Shown here piece by piece: positions 34,901 to 44,800 of a DNA stretch of 64,000 nt. Within the stretch, counting starts at the first letter, position 1. Each line of letters opens with the position of its first letter. The stretch comes from Gracilimonas sp017641085 (GTDB lineage: Bacteria; Bacteroidota; Rhodothermia; Balneolales; Balneolaceae). Under the pieces are notes generated by a model that saw only the letters and a list, made by a program, of their open reading frames with translations, had not been told where the DNA came from and ran no database searches. The stretch lies in the NCBI RefSeq assembly GCF_046115515.1, contig NZ_CP175953.1; one strand, given 5' to 3'. Made by a program: the position numbers and the translations under genes.

Positions 34901-35584
34901 ATGAACGCGCAATCAGGATATATCGACACCGGGCTCGGGCAGCTCAGCCTGTCCAGCAATATTATTAGCTCGGAGGCGGTAGAACTTCGCATTATCGGAC
35001 GCAATCCCGACTCTGGCAATCCGCCCAACGGGGTTCCCTTTTCCCTCGATCTTGAAGTTGAAACCTTCCGCAATTGGGCCAAAGTGATTTTTCTCCCCTT
35101 TATGGCCAATTATGGACAATGCCCCGACGCCCTTGTGGTGGTTCGCTCAGAGCAGACCGGATCGCTATTAGGCTTTCAGCGGTTCCGAACCTCGATGATG
35201 GACGGATGCCGCTCCAAAGGGCGCGTCATCTTTGACCGCTCGTTTGTTCCCACCTCGGGCCATAAAGTAATCTTTGAAGTGTACCCCGTTGATGTGGAAA
35301 TGAGCAGCATTTCCGCTTCCGATCTCATTGCAAAGTCCACACCCATTTCCCTTGATCTTGACCAGAAAACCGGCGAGCAGTCGGGGGTGTATTCTCCTCC
35401 CACCGAGTCGTGGTACAAGATGCCGGAACTTGGGCCGGGCAATACCCTTGGAGAAGTGAACACGCTTCTCAAACGGGTGATCATTATATCCGTTGCTGGA
35501 GCAGGGCTTTATTTCTTAGCCCCCATGCTCCCCGGACTTCGGGCGGGAATAAAAGCTTTAGCTCCTAAAGTACCTACCGAATGA
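34901..35584 (+). CDS. Late membrane protein with beta-rich domain
   Basis: A 227-aa protein from the ATG at 34901, chosen because a good SD (GGAGG) precedes it. It starts MNAQSGYIDTGLGQ. Residues about 15-150 are predicted beta-rich (VPFSLDLEVETFRNWAKVIFLPF, VVVRSEQTGSLLGFQRF, KVIFEVYPVDVEM). A helix VIIISVAGAGLYFLAPML lies near the C-terminus. It could be a minor capsid, spike-base or membrane-to-shell linking protein. No family match is known to me. Confidence 0.62.
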   Translation: MNAQSGYIDTGLGQLSLSSNIISSEAVELRIIGRNPDSGNPPNGVPFSLDLEVETFRNWAKVIFLPFMANYGQCPDALVVVRSEQTGSLLGFQRFRTSMMDGCRSKGRVIFDRSFVPTSGHKVIFEVYPVDVEMSSISASDLIAKSTPISLDLDQKTGEQSGVYSPPTESWYKMPELGPGNTLGEVNTLLKRVIIISVAGAGLYFLAPMLPGLRAGIKALAPKVPTE

Positions 35585-35976
35585 GATCCGGATATGTAAC
35601 ACATACCGGTTCCGGCCTGCATGGCATGGACGATTACTTGCAACGCACCTCGCAAAACGCCTTCAAGCTATTTGCGGGGAAACTTCAAGAGGCTACGAGT
35701 GGTCGCCGTGGCCAGCTTGCCACAATGGGACTCAACCTGGCCAACCTGACAACGGATAAAAACGGCATTAATAAGCTGTACCAAGATCATGCGAGCGTGA
35801 TTGATTCCTACTTCGAGTATGTGGACTTGGTGGCACTCTCAGAAAAACTGGGCGTGGAAGAAACGGTATCGGCAGGCATATCTCGCTCCCTGATCAAAAC
35901 CGGATCATTGATTCTGATTGGCATGGCCATCGGGATAGCCGGACAACGAATAGTTACAGGAAAAAGAACATCATGA
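35581..35976 (+). CDS. Tail-anchored small late protein
   Basis: A 131-aa protein beginning MRSGYVTHTGSGLHG. It has a helical middle and the C-terminal membrane helix TGSLILIGMAIGIAGQRIV, then TGKRTS. It overlaps both neighbours by 4 bp (ATGA). No enzymatic motif. It belongs to the shared SGY-start, C-terminal-helix set. Confidence 0.62.
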   Translation: MRSGYVTHTGSGLHGMDDYLQRTSQNAFKLFAGKLQEATSGRRGQLATMGLNLANLTTDKNGINKLYQDHASVIDSYFEYVDLVALSEKLGVEETVSAGISRSLIKTGSLILIGMAIGIAGQRIVTGKRTS

Positions 35977-36284
35977 CATTAAAGAAAGGCGACTCAGGAC
36001 AACAGGTTATCCGGCTTCAGGCGGGCCTACAAAAAGCGGGGTTTGGGCTCCCTCAATACGGTATTGACGGCAAGTTTGGCCCCGAAACCCAGTCGGCGGT
36101 CATGCAGGCTCAGCGCCGATTTTCACTTCCTGTAACCGGCGTGGCTGGCCCGAACTTGCTGGCCAAATTGGGCACTACTGGACTTCCTTCCACCCGAAAT
36201 TCAGCGGTGTTAAAAAAGACGGTGCTTGCAGGCATTGCCATCGGAGCGCTGTTTGTGATCGCAAAGAAAATGAGGAAACGCTGA
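35973..36284 (+). CDS. Tail-anchored peptidoglycan-binding domain protein
   Basis: A 103-aa protein. Residues 3-62 form a PG_binding_1 domain: LKKGDSGQQVIRLQAGLQKAG, then YGIDGKFGPETQSAVMQAQRRF. A membrane helix VLAGIAIGALFVIA and the basic tail KKMRKR follow. A peptidoglycan-binding module tethered to a membrane, without a signal peptide, fits a virion membrane protein that contacts the host wall at entry. It lacks the SGY start motif of its neighbours. Confidence 0.78.
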   Translation: MTLKKGDSGQQVIRLQAGLQKAGFGLPQYGIDGKFGPETQSAVMQAQRRFSLPVTGVAGPNLLAKLGTTGLPSTRNSAVLKKTVLAGIAIGALFVIAKKMRKR

Positions 36285-36285
36285 G

Positions 36286-37539
36286 ATGGATACCCAGAAT
36301 ACCATGAGCGCCAAAGAGCTGGCGACCCTCAACATCAAAGGCATTAAAATTGCAAGCCCATACGGGACGCTTCTTGGAGAGCCGGAGAAAAACGCGGTTA
36401 TTTTTATCTGGGGCGAAAAAGGTGCCGGAAAATCCACCTTCAGTTTAGGGCTGGCCAACGCACTGGCCCAGCACGGGCGCGTGGAATACATCCCCGCCGA
36501 AGAGCATTTCGGGAAAACCCTGGTCGATCGGGTAAAACGCCTAAACGCTACCCATTCGAACCTTAATTTCACCAAGTGGAAATCGCTAACCAGCCTTAAA
36601 GAAATTCTGCTTCGCAACCGGTCAGCCTTTTGTGTGCTCGACTCCATCACGGTGATTGAAGCCAATGATAAAATGACGGTCGAACTGGCCCAGTGGTGCC
36701 GCGAGCAAGGCATTGGTTTTATCATGGTGGCTCACGCCACCAAGGACGGCAAATACAAAGGCAATACGAGTATTGCCCACGAGTGCGACATCGAAATCAA
36801 GGTCACCAAAGAGGGCCTCGCCGAAACCGAAAAGAATCGCTATCAGGTGCTCAGCTCCATTGAGGTGCCCTTTACCTCCCCCAAAAACCATGAATATAAA
36901 GATGAAAACACCGCTCCCGTGAAACGAGAAAACCCCGTTGACCTGCCATTTAGCATTTCGCTCGAACAAATTGACAAACTCCACAAACTTCGCTCGTGGA
37001 AACGGGTGAATTCCCTGCTCGGCTCCAAGATGCCATGCTACGCCAAACAGCATTCCGGGGAGTCCGAAAGGGCTACCCTTAGCATTCGCTACGTGCCAGA
37101 TTATTACAACAAACGCTATATCGTGGAGCTGCTTATTGACGGAGAGCTAAAAACCCAGATTTGCACCGAAGGGGCCAAAGGCGGGTTTGCCGCTTCGTGG
37201 GCTAAGCTGGTGAAAAAGCATGGGAATCTGGAAGTGCAGATTCTGGCCCAGGATCACGCTAAAAAAGTTCTGGGCGCGCGCGAATATCGCAGGCAGGAAA
37301 AGCTTCAGGGAAGTACCCCCGATTGCCCTCCATCAGGCAAAACCAAGGCCAAGAAAACACCCAAGCGAAAATCTACGCCACCCACCAAGAAAACAGCCAG
37401 GAAAAAACCGGCAGCTAAAAACACCAAACCGGCAAGCGCGCCAAAAAAGAAAACCACTCCAAAGGCCGAAGTGGATCTGGAAGCTGCCCGAAAAAGCCAG
37501 GCCAAACTTGACGCCTTTTTAGAAAAAGTTCTTAGCTAA
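36286..37539 (+). CDS. RadA-like P-loop ATPase with histone-like C-terminal tail
   Basis: A 417-aa protein. Walker A is WGEKGAGKSTF (about residues 42-52) and Walker B-like is AFCVLDSITV (about 115-124). VAHATKDGKYKGNTSIAHECD (about 147-167) closely parallels the RadA/Sms K-x-G-x-x-x-G-P-x-x-L-E-H-x-x-D segment. Residues 220-340 are an unassigned basic domain. The last 75 residues are dominated by Lys, Pro, Thr and Ala, like histone H1 or AlgP tails, and should bind DNA. In a cluster with no terminase it is the only candidate for a packaging or DNA-condensing ATPase, but RecA/RadA relatives more often act in recombination. Confidence 0.72.
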   Translation: MDTQNTMSAKELATLNIKGIKIASPYGTLLGEPEKNAVIFIWGEKGAGKSTFSLGLANALAQHGRVEYIPAEEHFGKTLVDRVKRLNATHSNLNFTKWKSLTSLKEILLRNRSAFCVLDSITVIEANDKMTVELAQWCREQGIGFIMVAHATKDGKYKGNTSIAHECDIEIKVTKEGLAETEKNRYQVLSSIEVPFTSPKNHEYKDENTAPVKRENPVDLPFSISLEQIDKLHKLRSWKRVNSLLGSKMPCYAKQHSGESERATLSIRYVPDYYNKRYIVELLIDGELKTQICTEGAKGGFAASWAKLVKKHGNLEVQILAQDHAKKVLGAREYRRQEKLQGSTPDCPPSGKTKAKKTPKRKSTPPTKKTARKKPAAKNTKPASAPKKKTTPKAEVDLEAARKSQAKLDAFLEKVLS

Positions 37540-37542
37540 GCC

Positions 37543-40500
37543 ATGCCCGAAGTTAAAACCAATATCGACCAGATTACTCACCTGTCTACCGGCGACTTTG
37601 ATCACTGGCTGGGCGACTGGGACGCCGATGGCATTGTCAATATTGACGATCCCAATCCGCTGATTCCGGGCGATACCACCCCGGTTTCTGAGGCCGAACT
37701 GGCCCCGCAGATCAAAGCGGTTATTGAGGCGAAAAATAATTATATCCCCGCGCTAAAAAAGGTCATGAACGCCCTTATCGAGATGAATCTGGCGCTGGTG
37801 GTAAAGGGGCGCATTAAAGAAGTGTATTCCACTTTGGGTAAGCTCATTCGCAAACGGTTTCCGTTTACGGAAAAGATAGCCACCAAAGCTGGCGAAAAAT
37901 ACACCACCGGACTTACCGATGTGGCAGGCTGTATGGCCATTGCCGAAACGCAGGCGAAGGTCGATGAGATCGTGAAGCGCATACTTTCGGGTGAGCTGGG
38001 GGAAGTATGGGAACACGAAGATAAGTATAAAAACCCGACGGCAGGCTATCGCGCCCATCATTTTATCCTGGTTGTGGATGAGCAGTACCCGGTCGAGATC
38101 CAGGTTAAAACCAAACGGATGTCCATGATCTCAGCGGCCTCGCACCAGCCCTATAAAGTGGGCCAGTTAAACGGATCGCTGCTGGAAGAATTGACCCAAC
38201 TCGCATGGAAAGCCGACCAAGGCGATACCGAATCGGCAGAAAAACTGAAGCCGTATTTGACCGATCTGGAAGCCCTGGAAACCCAGCTTACCCTTCGGGC
38301 TAATCCAGGCAGTGAACTCCACGAGTTGAAGCAGAATTTTGTGCAAACCATAGGCAAACTGGCGCTGGCGTTTCAGCTGGATAAGTTTCCCGCGGAATTC
38401 AAGCAGGAAGCTCTGGAACTATTTCGTGCACACGGGCGCATTATCGGCATCGATTTTGACGGGGTATTTAATCGAGCCTCTACCAAAGAATCGCAGCCAC
38501 CAAAGCAACCCAAGAAGAAATCAACCCAATCAACCTTTAGGTTTAGCGACACCGAGCTTTCCGATTATTCGCCCATCAAGCTTACCGCCTCTGAGCGTCG
38601 CAAGGCTAACGAAGCGGCTATTGGAGTGCTTCAAAAAGAAGACCGCGCGATTACCAAATCCGATATCGACCTGCTACGCTCGTACACCGGGGCGGGTGGT
38701 TTGGGCTACACCGAATCCACCGAGCAGTCCAAGCGGGGGTTGTTAAATGAGCACTACACGTCCTACCCTGTGGTCAAACTCATCTGGGACAAACTTCAAA
38801 AGATGGGCGTTACGGGTGGTAATATCCTGGAGCCCGGTTCGGGCGTAGGCAACTTTGCCGGATTCCTTCCCGACCGCGAGAAATTCCGCATGGTGATGAT
38901 CGAACGCTCGGCCATCAGCTCCCGCATTGCCCGTTTGTTATACCCGATGCAGACCGTGCGCCACGAGAACTTTGCGGACACCGATCTTTCTCTGTACAAC
39001 CTGACCGGGGTAGTTGGAAACGTGCCGTTTGGCGACCTGAAAATTCACACCACCCGCGACCCACTCGCCCCGCTTAGCCCACGCATTCATGACTACTTTA
39101 TCCTGAAATCCCTGGACGCTCTTAAGCCCGGCGGGTTTCAGGCCGTGATTACCTCAACCGGCACGATGGACAAAAAAGACCCGTCCATTCGGCAGGCTAT
39201 GGTACAACGCGCCCGTTTTGTCGGGGCCTACCGGCTGCCATCCACGGCCTTTAAGGACAACGCCGATACCACGGTAACGACCGATATCCTCTTTTTCCAA
39301 AAATATGGGGAGCACCAGGGCGAGGTTCACCCGGATGTGGATTCCAAGATGAACCGCCTTTTTGCACAGGAGGATCTGATTGAAAGCACGGTGAATTACA
39401 ACGGGGAAACTTTCGCCGCCTTTTATAACCCGTACTTCAAAGAACATCCTAACCACGTGTTGGGCGAACACATTCAGGGGCATCACGTACAGTTTTATTC
39501 CCGCATGGGCGTGAAAGGCGAGCTAACTGAAGCCCTCATTCAAAAAGTGCTTTCCGACGGACTCACTTTTCCATATGCACTTCCGGGTGAGATGCCGTTG
39601 TACAACATTCCCGATGATGGCATTATGCTCGAGCTGCCAAGGTCGTACCATCCGGGAAATATCGTTTTCCACGAGAACCATTTTTACGAGAAACAGCGAC
39701 GGTTTTTTAAGCGGCTTACCCTCAAAGGCGGCTCCGGTCTGGAGGCCCGCATCGGATCGGCATGTCAGCTACTCGACAAATATGATGATTTCATTACTGC
39801 TTTAGCCCAAGAAACGAGCGAAAAAGACGCTCTCCGAGCTGAGTTCAAACAACTTCTTGCAGATCACATAGAGCAGTATGGAATTCCCGATGAAGACGAA
39901 GACATCCGCAAGGTGTTCAAGTTCGACAACCGGCTCTACAAGCTCACGACCCTTGTGAAACGAGATCCACTTAACGGGGAACTGGTGCATGCGGATATCA
40001 TCGACGCCGATTCCATGTTCAACCGCAATTACGTGCCTGCGGTAAAGGACTCCGATGATCTGGCTGAACTGGCCATGTTTGGCCGAAGTATTGGCGAGTC
40101 CTTAGACCTTGACTTCTACCAGTCGGTGTACAAAGGGGGAACATCCAGCAAGCAGGAATTGGAACAGGCCTTGGAATCTCACCCCGATTTTTACTGGAAT
40201 CCGGCAACCGGAAACCACGAGTTTCGCTACCAGTACCTTTCCGGCAACGTGCGAGAAAAACTGCAACTTGCCCAGGAACACGAGCTGGAAAAGAACATCG
40301 AAGCCTTGCAAGCGGTCGTGCCTGAATGGATCGACGTGTACAACATTACCGTGGACCCGCAGCACGTATTTACCTACCTGCCTGCCAAAGCCATCGAAGA
40401 GTGGATCAAGGACGAAATGAACTACGATAAGGTGGAAACTGGCCTGGTCAAAGACAAAGCAGACTTGGGCAACCGGTTCTACATGAAGCTGCGAAAATGG

Positions 40501-43500
40501 GGTCGGTATGTTTCCCCAGGCGATGAAACGCAAGACGACATTAACCTCGGATGGGGCGAGACGCCGTTCACCAAAATCATCAATTCCTACATTCAGGACA
40601 GCACGTTTCCGCTTAAGTTCTATGATGAGGATGATACCCTGATGCCGTCGATGACGCTCAAAGAAGCCCAGTCGATGAAAGGCGACCGTGGCCAGATGCT
40701 GATCGAACGCGCGCGAAAAATACAGCGCCAGAACAACAACCGGATGCTCACGCACGTGCCCAAAAAGTTTAACAACTGGGTACGCACCAAAGCCTCCTCC
40801 GAAGTTCGAGGCCTCATTGAAACGGCTTACAACCAAACCTATAATGCGGTCATCAATCCGCCCTTTGACGGGCGCACCCTTCGCGTTCGGGGCATGAGCG
40901 ATACCTTTTACGGAGTGAAAGACTTCACCGTGTATAAGCATAACCGCGCCATTGCCGAAAAGCTGGTATGGAACGGTAAAGGGGCTAACTGTCACGATGT
41001 GGGAGCCGGAAAAACACTGGCTTCCATTATCACCTCCCAAGTGCTGCTCCAGCAGGGAGCTGCCCGAAAACCCATGTTTGTCGTGCCCGGAAAGGTACAG
41101 GAAAAATGGGTAGAAGAATACCTGATGCTCTTTCCTGACGCCAAAGTCCTTAACATGAAAATGGCCTCCGGCGACAAGCATAAAGAACTTACGATGGCCC
41201 AGCTCTACAACTGGGACGCCATCTTTATCGCCGACCACGCCTTCAAATCGCTGCCATTGTCTCCGGCGGAGCAGGCGCGCATTTACTCCGAGCGGATCGA
41301 CTACTTCAACCAGATGCTCGAAAACTTTGAGGATCTGTTGGAGGAAGACGAGGCGATCTCGAAGGCGGCCAAAACATCCATGATGAAGCGCATGGAAAAG
41401 CAGATGGAAGAATGGGAAACCAAGCTTCGCAATGTGGCGCACGCCAAACGCCTTGAAACCGACATTTTCTTTGACGAACTGGGGGTGGATTGCCTGTTTT
41501 TTGACGAGGCCCATTTCTACAAAAACGCTTTGGGATCTGCCAAGGCGGCCAAACTTGGAATTTCGGCGAACAAACCTTCCCAGCGCGCCGAAGACGCCCT
41601 GCAAAAAACGCGGTGGCTGTTCAGCAAAGTGGGCCATAAAAACGTGTTTGTGCTAACGGCGACCCCGGTAGTAAACTCCCCGGTCGAAGTGTGGCACATG
41701 CTGAACCTGTGCGCCCCGGATCTGCTGGCTAAATATGAAATTGAAAACCTCGACAACTTCATTAACCTGTTTGTCCGGGAAGAAGAAAAGATCGTCAAAA
41801 AGACCAACGGGGAATACCGCTCCGAGCGGGTGGTGGCCGGCTACTACAACCTGCCTGAAATGCGCAAGATTATTGACGAGGTGATGGACATCAAAAGCTA
41901 CGATCAGCTCATCGGCTTCTACAAAGAATTTCCCGACTACATTCAAGATGAAAACGGGAACACCGTCAAAGGCAAAGACGGTAAGCCAAAGGTGCTCCAG
42001 CCCAAATTCAAGCGCCCCAAGGCCACCACTCGTAACGTCATTATTGAGCCGAGCGAGCTGCATAAACTGCTTTTTGATGATATTATCCTGCGGGCCAACG
42101 AGGTCATTGCCTGCATGAAAGACCGGCAGTGCGAAACCCGCGACAATTTCCTGGTGATAACCGGCGATGGCAGCAAAATTGCCACCGATCTGCGGGTGTA
42201 CGACAAGGATTTTGAAGGCATCGACCGATCCTACCTCAAGCTTGGGGCAATGGTGGAAAACGTGGCCGCTTCCTACAAGGCACGTTCCAATCCGGGGCCG
42301 GAAATGGTGCCCGAAGATGTGTATGGTGACTACTTTAATCGGCCCGGCAGAGGGCAAGTGCCTCTCACTCCTCCGCATCTGCGCCAGAACCCCTCCCATA
42401 TTGAAGTCATTACCAGCAAGGGCGTGGTCAAAGAAAAAGACGGCTACTGGGTGGTGTGGGATGAGAAAAAGGAAGCCTACGAGCCTATGCATATTCTCCA
42501 GCCCAAAAAGGCTGAACACAGCTGGAGCGAAGGCATCTTTGGAACCGAGAAAGAAGCGACCCAGCGAGCCGAAAAGCTTAATAAGGAGTGGAAGCAGATT
42601 AAAGCCAGCCGCGAAAATCCATCCGGCCAAGCCATTCGCAACCAGATTATTTTCTGTGACTGGATCAGCCTCCACAACTCCGGGGGTGGAAGTTTCCATC
42701 AGCTCATCAAAACTGAGCTGATCAAAGCTGGTATTCCGGAAGGCGAAATCGCCATCATCAACGGAGCAATCATTGGCACCGGCAAAGACGGCAAAGATTA
42801 TTTTGTGAGCAGCAAGGACGACAAGGAGGCATTAAAGAAAGAAGTTCAGGACGAGTTCAACCAAGGCAAGTACCGGGTGGTCATTGGCAACCAGTCGATC
42901 GCCGAGGGGATGAACCTTCAGAAGTGGACGACCGATATGCACCACATGGACGTGCCCTACACGCCCTCGCAAATCCAGCAGCGCAACGGGCGTGGTCTGC
43001 GCCAGGGCAACCAGTACGGAGAGGTTCAGATTCACTACTACCTGATGCAGGATTCCTTTGACCAGTACCGGCTGGAATTGGTCTCCAAGAAACAGAGCTG
43101 GATTGATGACCTGTTCTTTGGAACCGGCAGAGAGGTGGATACGGGTGGCGATTCCGAATCGCTGGAATACGAGCAGATGGTCGCAGCGACTAACTCCGAC
43201 CCAAGGGTAAAACAGTTTTTTGAGGCATTAGCGCAAAAGAACGTACTTGATGACCGTATTGATAACCTTGAGTCCGAAGTGCAACGCTTGGAGGCCAGCC
43301 AGGTGCAGGCGACCACCGATATCCAAACGAGACAGGATCGCATGAAAAGCGTAGTAGAGCGCGAAACGACCCTACAAAACTCGAAGCTTCCCGAAAGCGC
43401 AGAAATTGCCCTCAAGGAGAACCTATTTGAAGTGCAGTACGGGTGGAACGGTGAGCCATACCAGCTCGATATCCAGCTGAGCTCGGACTCCAAACGCATC

Positions 43501-44772
43501 TCGGGCTATCGCATGAAAACCGTCCTTGATGTGCCCGAAAACAATGCCAATGGGCGTGTGTGGTTTCACCTGATCCCAGATAGCAACATCGCTGACCGCT
43601 CGTTTTACAACAAACAGACATGGGGGGCGATCAAACGCATGGCCTCCAAAGAGCTGGCCACTACTTTTGGGTGGACCCTGGAAGAAAAGACCGGACAGGG
43701 CAAATCCATTTCCGGCAACCTTGGCAACATCATTGCCACCGAGGAAGATTTTTACTCCGAATACGGCATCAACATCGAAGACGAAAAGGCAAAAAAGGAC
43801 GAGGCCGGAAACGAGCAAAGTTTCAAGTCCATCAAGGAAGCCACCGGGATGTTTACCATCAAAAAGTGGCAACCTATTATCACCCGAAAACTGGCGGAGC
43901 TTTTTCTGGCGCTCGAAAAAGCCTGGATCAGAACCTCAGACTCCCGAATGGAACTGCTTTCCGGTGAGCTAAAGCAAACCGAGAAAACGCTGGCCGAACT
44001 TCAAAAGGTGCTGGCTTCTACCAAAAGCGAGCTGGAAGCGGCCAAAACGGCACGCGAAAACAACCAGAAGACCGTGATCGAACTCAATGATGTGGTCAAC
44101 CAACTGGTGGCGGTGAGCTACGATGACCGGAATGAGCTCTACGAGGAGATCAACCGCATCGCCCCGAAATACAAGATCCGCAAGACTATTACCGTCCGCG
44201 ATGTGGGAGCACTCAAAGGCAATGCCCCAAAAGGAGCTCCCCAGCTTCGCGAGAATAAGGCAGATGCGATTCCAGCAACATCGCCAAAACGGCATGGCGT
44301 GCTCAAAACCTTGTACGAGGAGCCGCTGGTGTATTCCGGCATCGTCAAAGAGCTGGAGTACATCGACGCCAAAGGCTACATGCAGCGAATGGAAGCCGAA
44401 TCCGATGATCTGGCTATGATCATCAATGCCAAGGGCACCACTATTTATGTGTTTCCAACCAGTTTAATGAGGCTCTCAAAGGGAGCCTACAACAACCCGA
44501 AAGCCGCCGAAATGTTTGAGGAGTTTCATCATTTCCCGGCTGACGATTACGATTATGAACTGTTTCCACCTACGGGTGAGAAACTGGTCAGTGCCGGTTA
44601 CGCCGACCGCATCATGTATGTGAGCGATAAGATTATCTACGCCGATGACGAAAAGGGCAAAGACAATCACTATTTCCACTACTTCGACGCAGGCAAGCGA
44701 CCGGTATTTAAATACGGTGATGTGTACATCATCGCTAACGTCAACATAGACGGCAGGGGCATTCTGAATTGA
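37543..44772 (+). CDS. Giant RelA/SpoT-like, N6-methylase-like and SNF2-helicase fusion (DarB-like)
   Basis: A 2409-aa protein. Residues 25-42 carry a thrombospondin-3-like calcium motif (DWDADGIVNIDDPNP). Residues about 85-200 are a RelA/SpoT-type domain: GRIKEVYSTLGKLIRK, then DVAGCMAI, AGYRAHH and VEIQVKTKRM. A DNA methylase-like domain follows (LEPGSGVGNFAG near 430, GNVPFGD near 490). A SNF2-type helicase has Walker A DVGAGKTLA (1151), FFDEAHF (1319) and motif VI QQRNGRGLRQGNQYG (about 1810). The C-terminal 400 residues are coiled coil plus an unassigned domain. Size and methylase-helicase order resemble the P1 antirestriction protein DarB, which is packed in virions and injected. The RelA-like domain is an unusual addition. 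Confidence 0.85.
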   Translation: MPEVKTNIDQITHLSTGDFDHWLGDWDADGIVNIDDPNPLIPGDTTPVSEAELAPQIKAVIEAKNNYIPALKKVMNALIEMNLALVVKGRIKEVYSTLGKLIRKRFPFTEKIATKAGEKYTTGLTDVAGCMAIAETQAKVDEIVKRILSGELGEVWEHEDKYKNPTAGYRAHHFILVVDEQYPVEIQVKTKRMSMISAASHQPYKVGQLNGSLLEELTQLAWKADQGDTESAEKLKPYLTDLEALETQLTLRANPGSELHELKQNFVQTIGKLALAFQLDKFPAEFKQEALELFRAHGRIIGIDFDGVFNRASTKESQPPKQPKKKSTQSTFRFSDTELSDYSPIKLTASERRKANEAAIGVLQKEDRAITKSDIDLLRSYTGAGGLGYTESTEQSKRGLLNEHYTSYPVVKLIWDKLQKMGVTGGNILEPGSGVGNFAGFLPDREKFRMVMIERSAISSRIARLLYPMQTVRHENFADTDLSLYNLTGVVGNVPFGDLKIHTTRDPLAPLSPRIHDYFILKSLDALKPGGFQAVITSTGTMDKKDPSIRQAMVQRARFVGAYRLPSTAFKDNADTTVTTDILFFQKYGEHQGEVHPDVDSKMNRLFAQEDLIESTVNYNGETFAAFYNPYFKEHPNHVLGEHIQGHHVQFYSRMGVKGELTEALIQKVLSDGLTFPYALPGEMPLYNIPDDGIMLELPRSYHPGNIVFHENHFYEKQRRFFKRLTLKGGSGLEARIGSACQLLDKYDDFITALAQETSEKDALRAEFKQLLADHIEQYGIPDEDEDIRKVFKFDNRLYKLTTLVKRDPLNGELVHADIIDADSMFNRNYVPAVKDSDDLAELAMFGRSIGESLDLDFYQSVYKGGTSSKQELEQALESHPDFYWNPATGNHEFRYQYLSGNVREKLQLAQEHELEKNIEALQAVVPEWIDVYNITVDPQHVFTYLPAKAIEEWIKDEMNYDKVETGLVKDKADLGNRFYMKLRKWGRYVSPGDETQDDINLGWGETPFTKIINSYIQDSTFPLKFYDEDDTLMPSMTLKEAQSMKGDRGQMLIERARKIQRQNNNRMLTHVPKKFNNWVRTKASSEVRGLIETAYNQTYNAVINPPFDGRTLRVRGMSDTFYGVKDFTVYKHNRAIAEKLVWNGKGANCHDVGAGKTLASIITSQVLLQQGAARKPMFVVPGKVQEKWVEEYLMLFPDAKVLNMKMASGDKHKELTMAQLYNWDAIFIADHAFKSLPLSPAEQARIYSERIDYFNQMLENFEDLLEEDEAISKAAKTSMMKRMEKQMEEWETKLRNVAHAKRLETDIFFDELGVDCLFFDEAHFYKNALGSAKAAKLGISANKPSQRAEDALQKTRWLFSKVGHKNVFVLTATPVVNSPVEVWHMLNLCAPDLLAKYEIENLDNFINLFVREEEKIVKKTNGEYRSERVVAGYYNLPEMRKIIDEVMDIKSYDQLIGFYKEFPDYIQDENGNTVKGKDGKPKVLQPKFKRPKATTRNVIIEPSELHKLLFDDIILRANEVIACMKDRQCETRDNFLVITGDGSKIATDLRVYDKDFEGIDRSYLKLGAMVENVAASYKARSNPGPEMVPEDVYGDYFNRPGRGQVPLTPPHLRQNPSHIEVITSKGVVKEKDGYWVVWDEKKEAYEPMHILQPKKAEHSWSEGIFGTEKEATQRAEKLNKEWKQIKASRENPSGQAIRNQIIFCDWISLHNSGGGSFHQLIKTELIKAGIPEGEIAIINGAIIGTGKDGKDYFVSSKDDKEALKKEVQDEFNQGKYRVVIGNQSIAEGMNLQKWTTDMHHMDVPYTPSQIQQRNGRGLRQGNQYGEVQIHYYLMQDSFDQYRLELVSKKQSWIDDLFFGTGREVDTGGDSESLEYEQMVAATNSDPRVKQFFEALAQKNVLDDRIDNLESEVQRLEASQVQATTDIQTRQDRMKSVVERETTLQNSKLPESAEIALKENLFEVQYGWNGEPYQLDIQLSSDSKRISGYRMKTVLDVPENNANGRVWFHLIPDSNIADRSFYNKQTWGAIKRMASKELATTFGWTLEEKTGQGKSISGNLGNIIATEEDFYSEYGINIEDEKAKKDEAGNEQSFKSIKEATGMFTIKKWQPIITRKLAELFLALEKAWIRTSDSRMELLSGELKQTEKTLAELQKVLASTKSELEAAKTARENNQKTVIELNDVVNQLVAVSYDDRNELYEEINRIAPKYKIRKTITVRDVGALKGNAPKGAPQLRENKADAIPATSPKRHGVLKTLYEEPLVYSGIVKELEYIDAKGYMQRMEAESDDLAMIINAKGTTIYVFPTSLMRLSKGAYNNPKAAEMFEEFHHFPADDYDYELFPPTGEKLVSAGYADRIMYVSDKIIYADDEKGKDNHYFHYFDAGKRPVFKYGDVYIIANVNIDGRGILN

Positions 44773-44800
44773 AGCGCCCGCCAGAACAACGAAGGCACCT

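Noticed and set aside
40102..41637. Long minus-strand open frame (511 codons) opposite the giant fusion gene
   Set aside because: It is a shadow of the high-GC coding strand, which has clear methylase-helicase motifs; the shadow shows no domain.
41653..42699. Second long minus-strand open frame (348 codons) opposite the giant fusion gene
   Set aside because: Same reason: antisense to strong helicase motifs, with no motif of its own.
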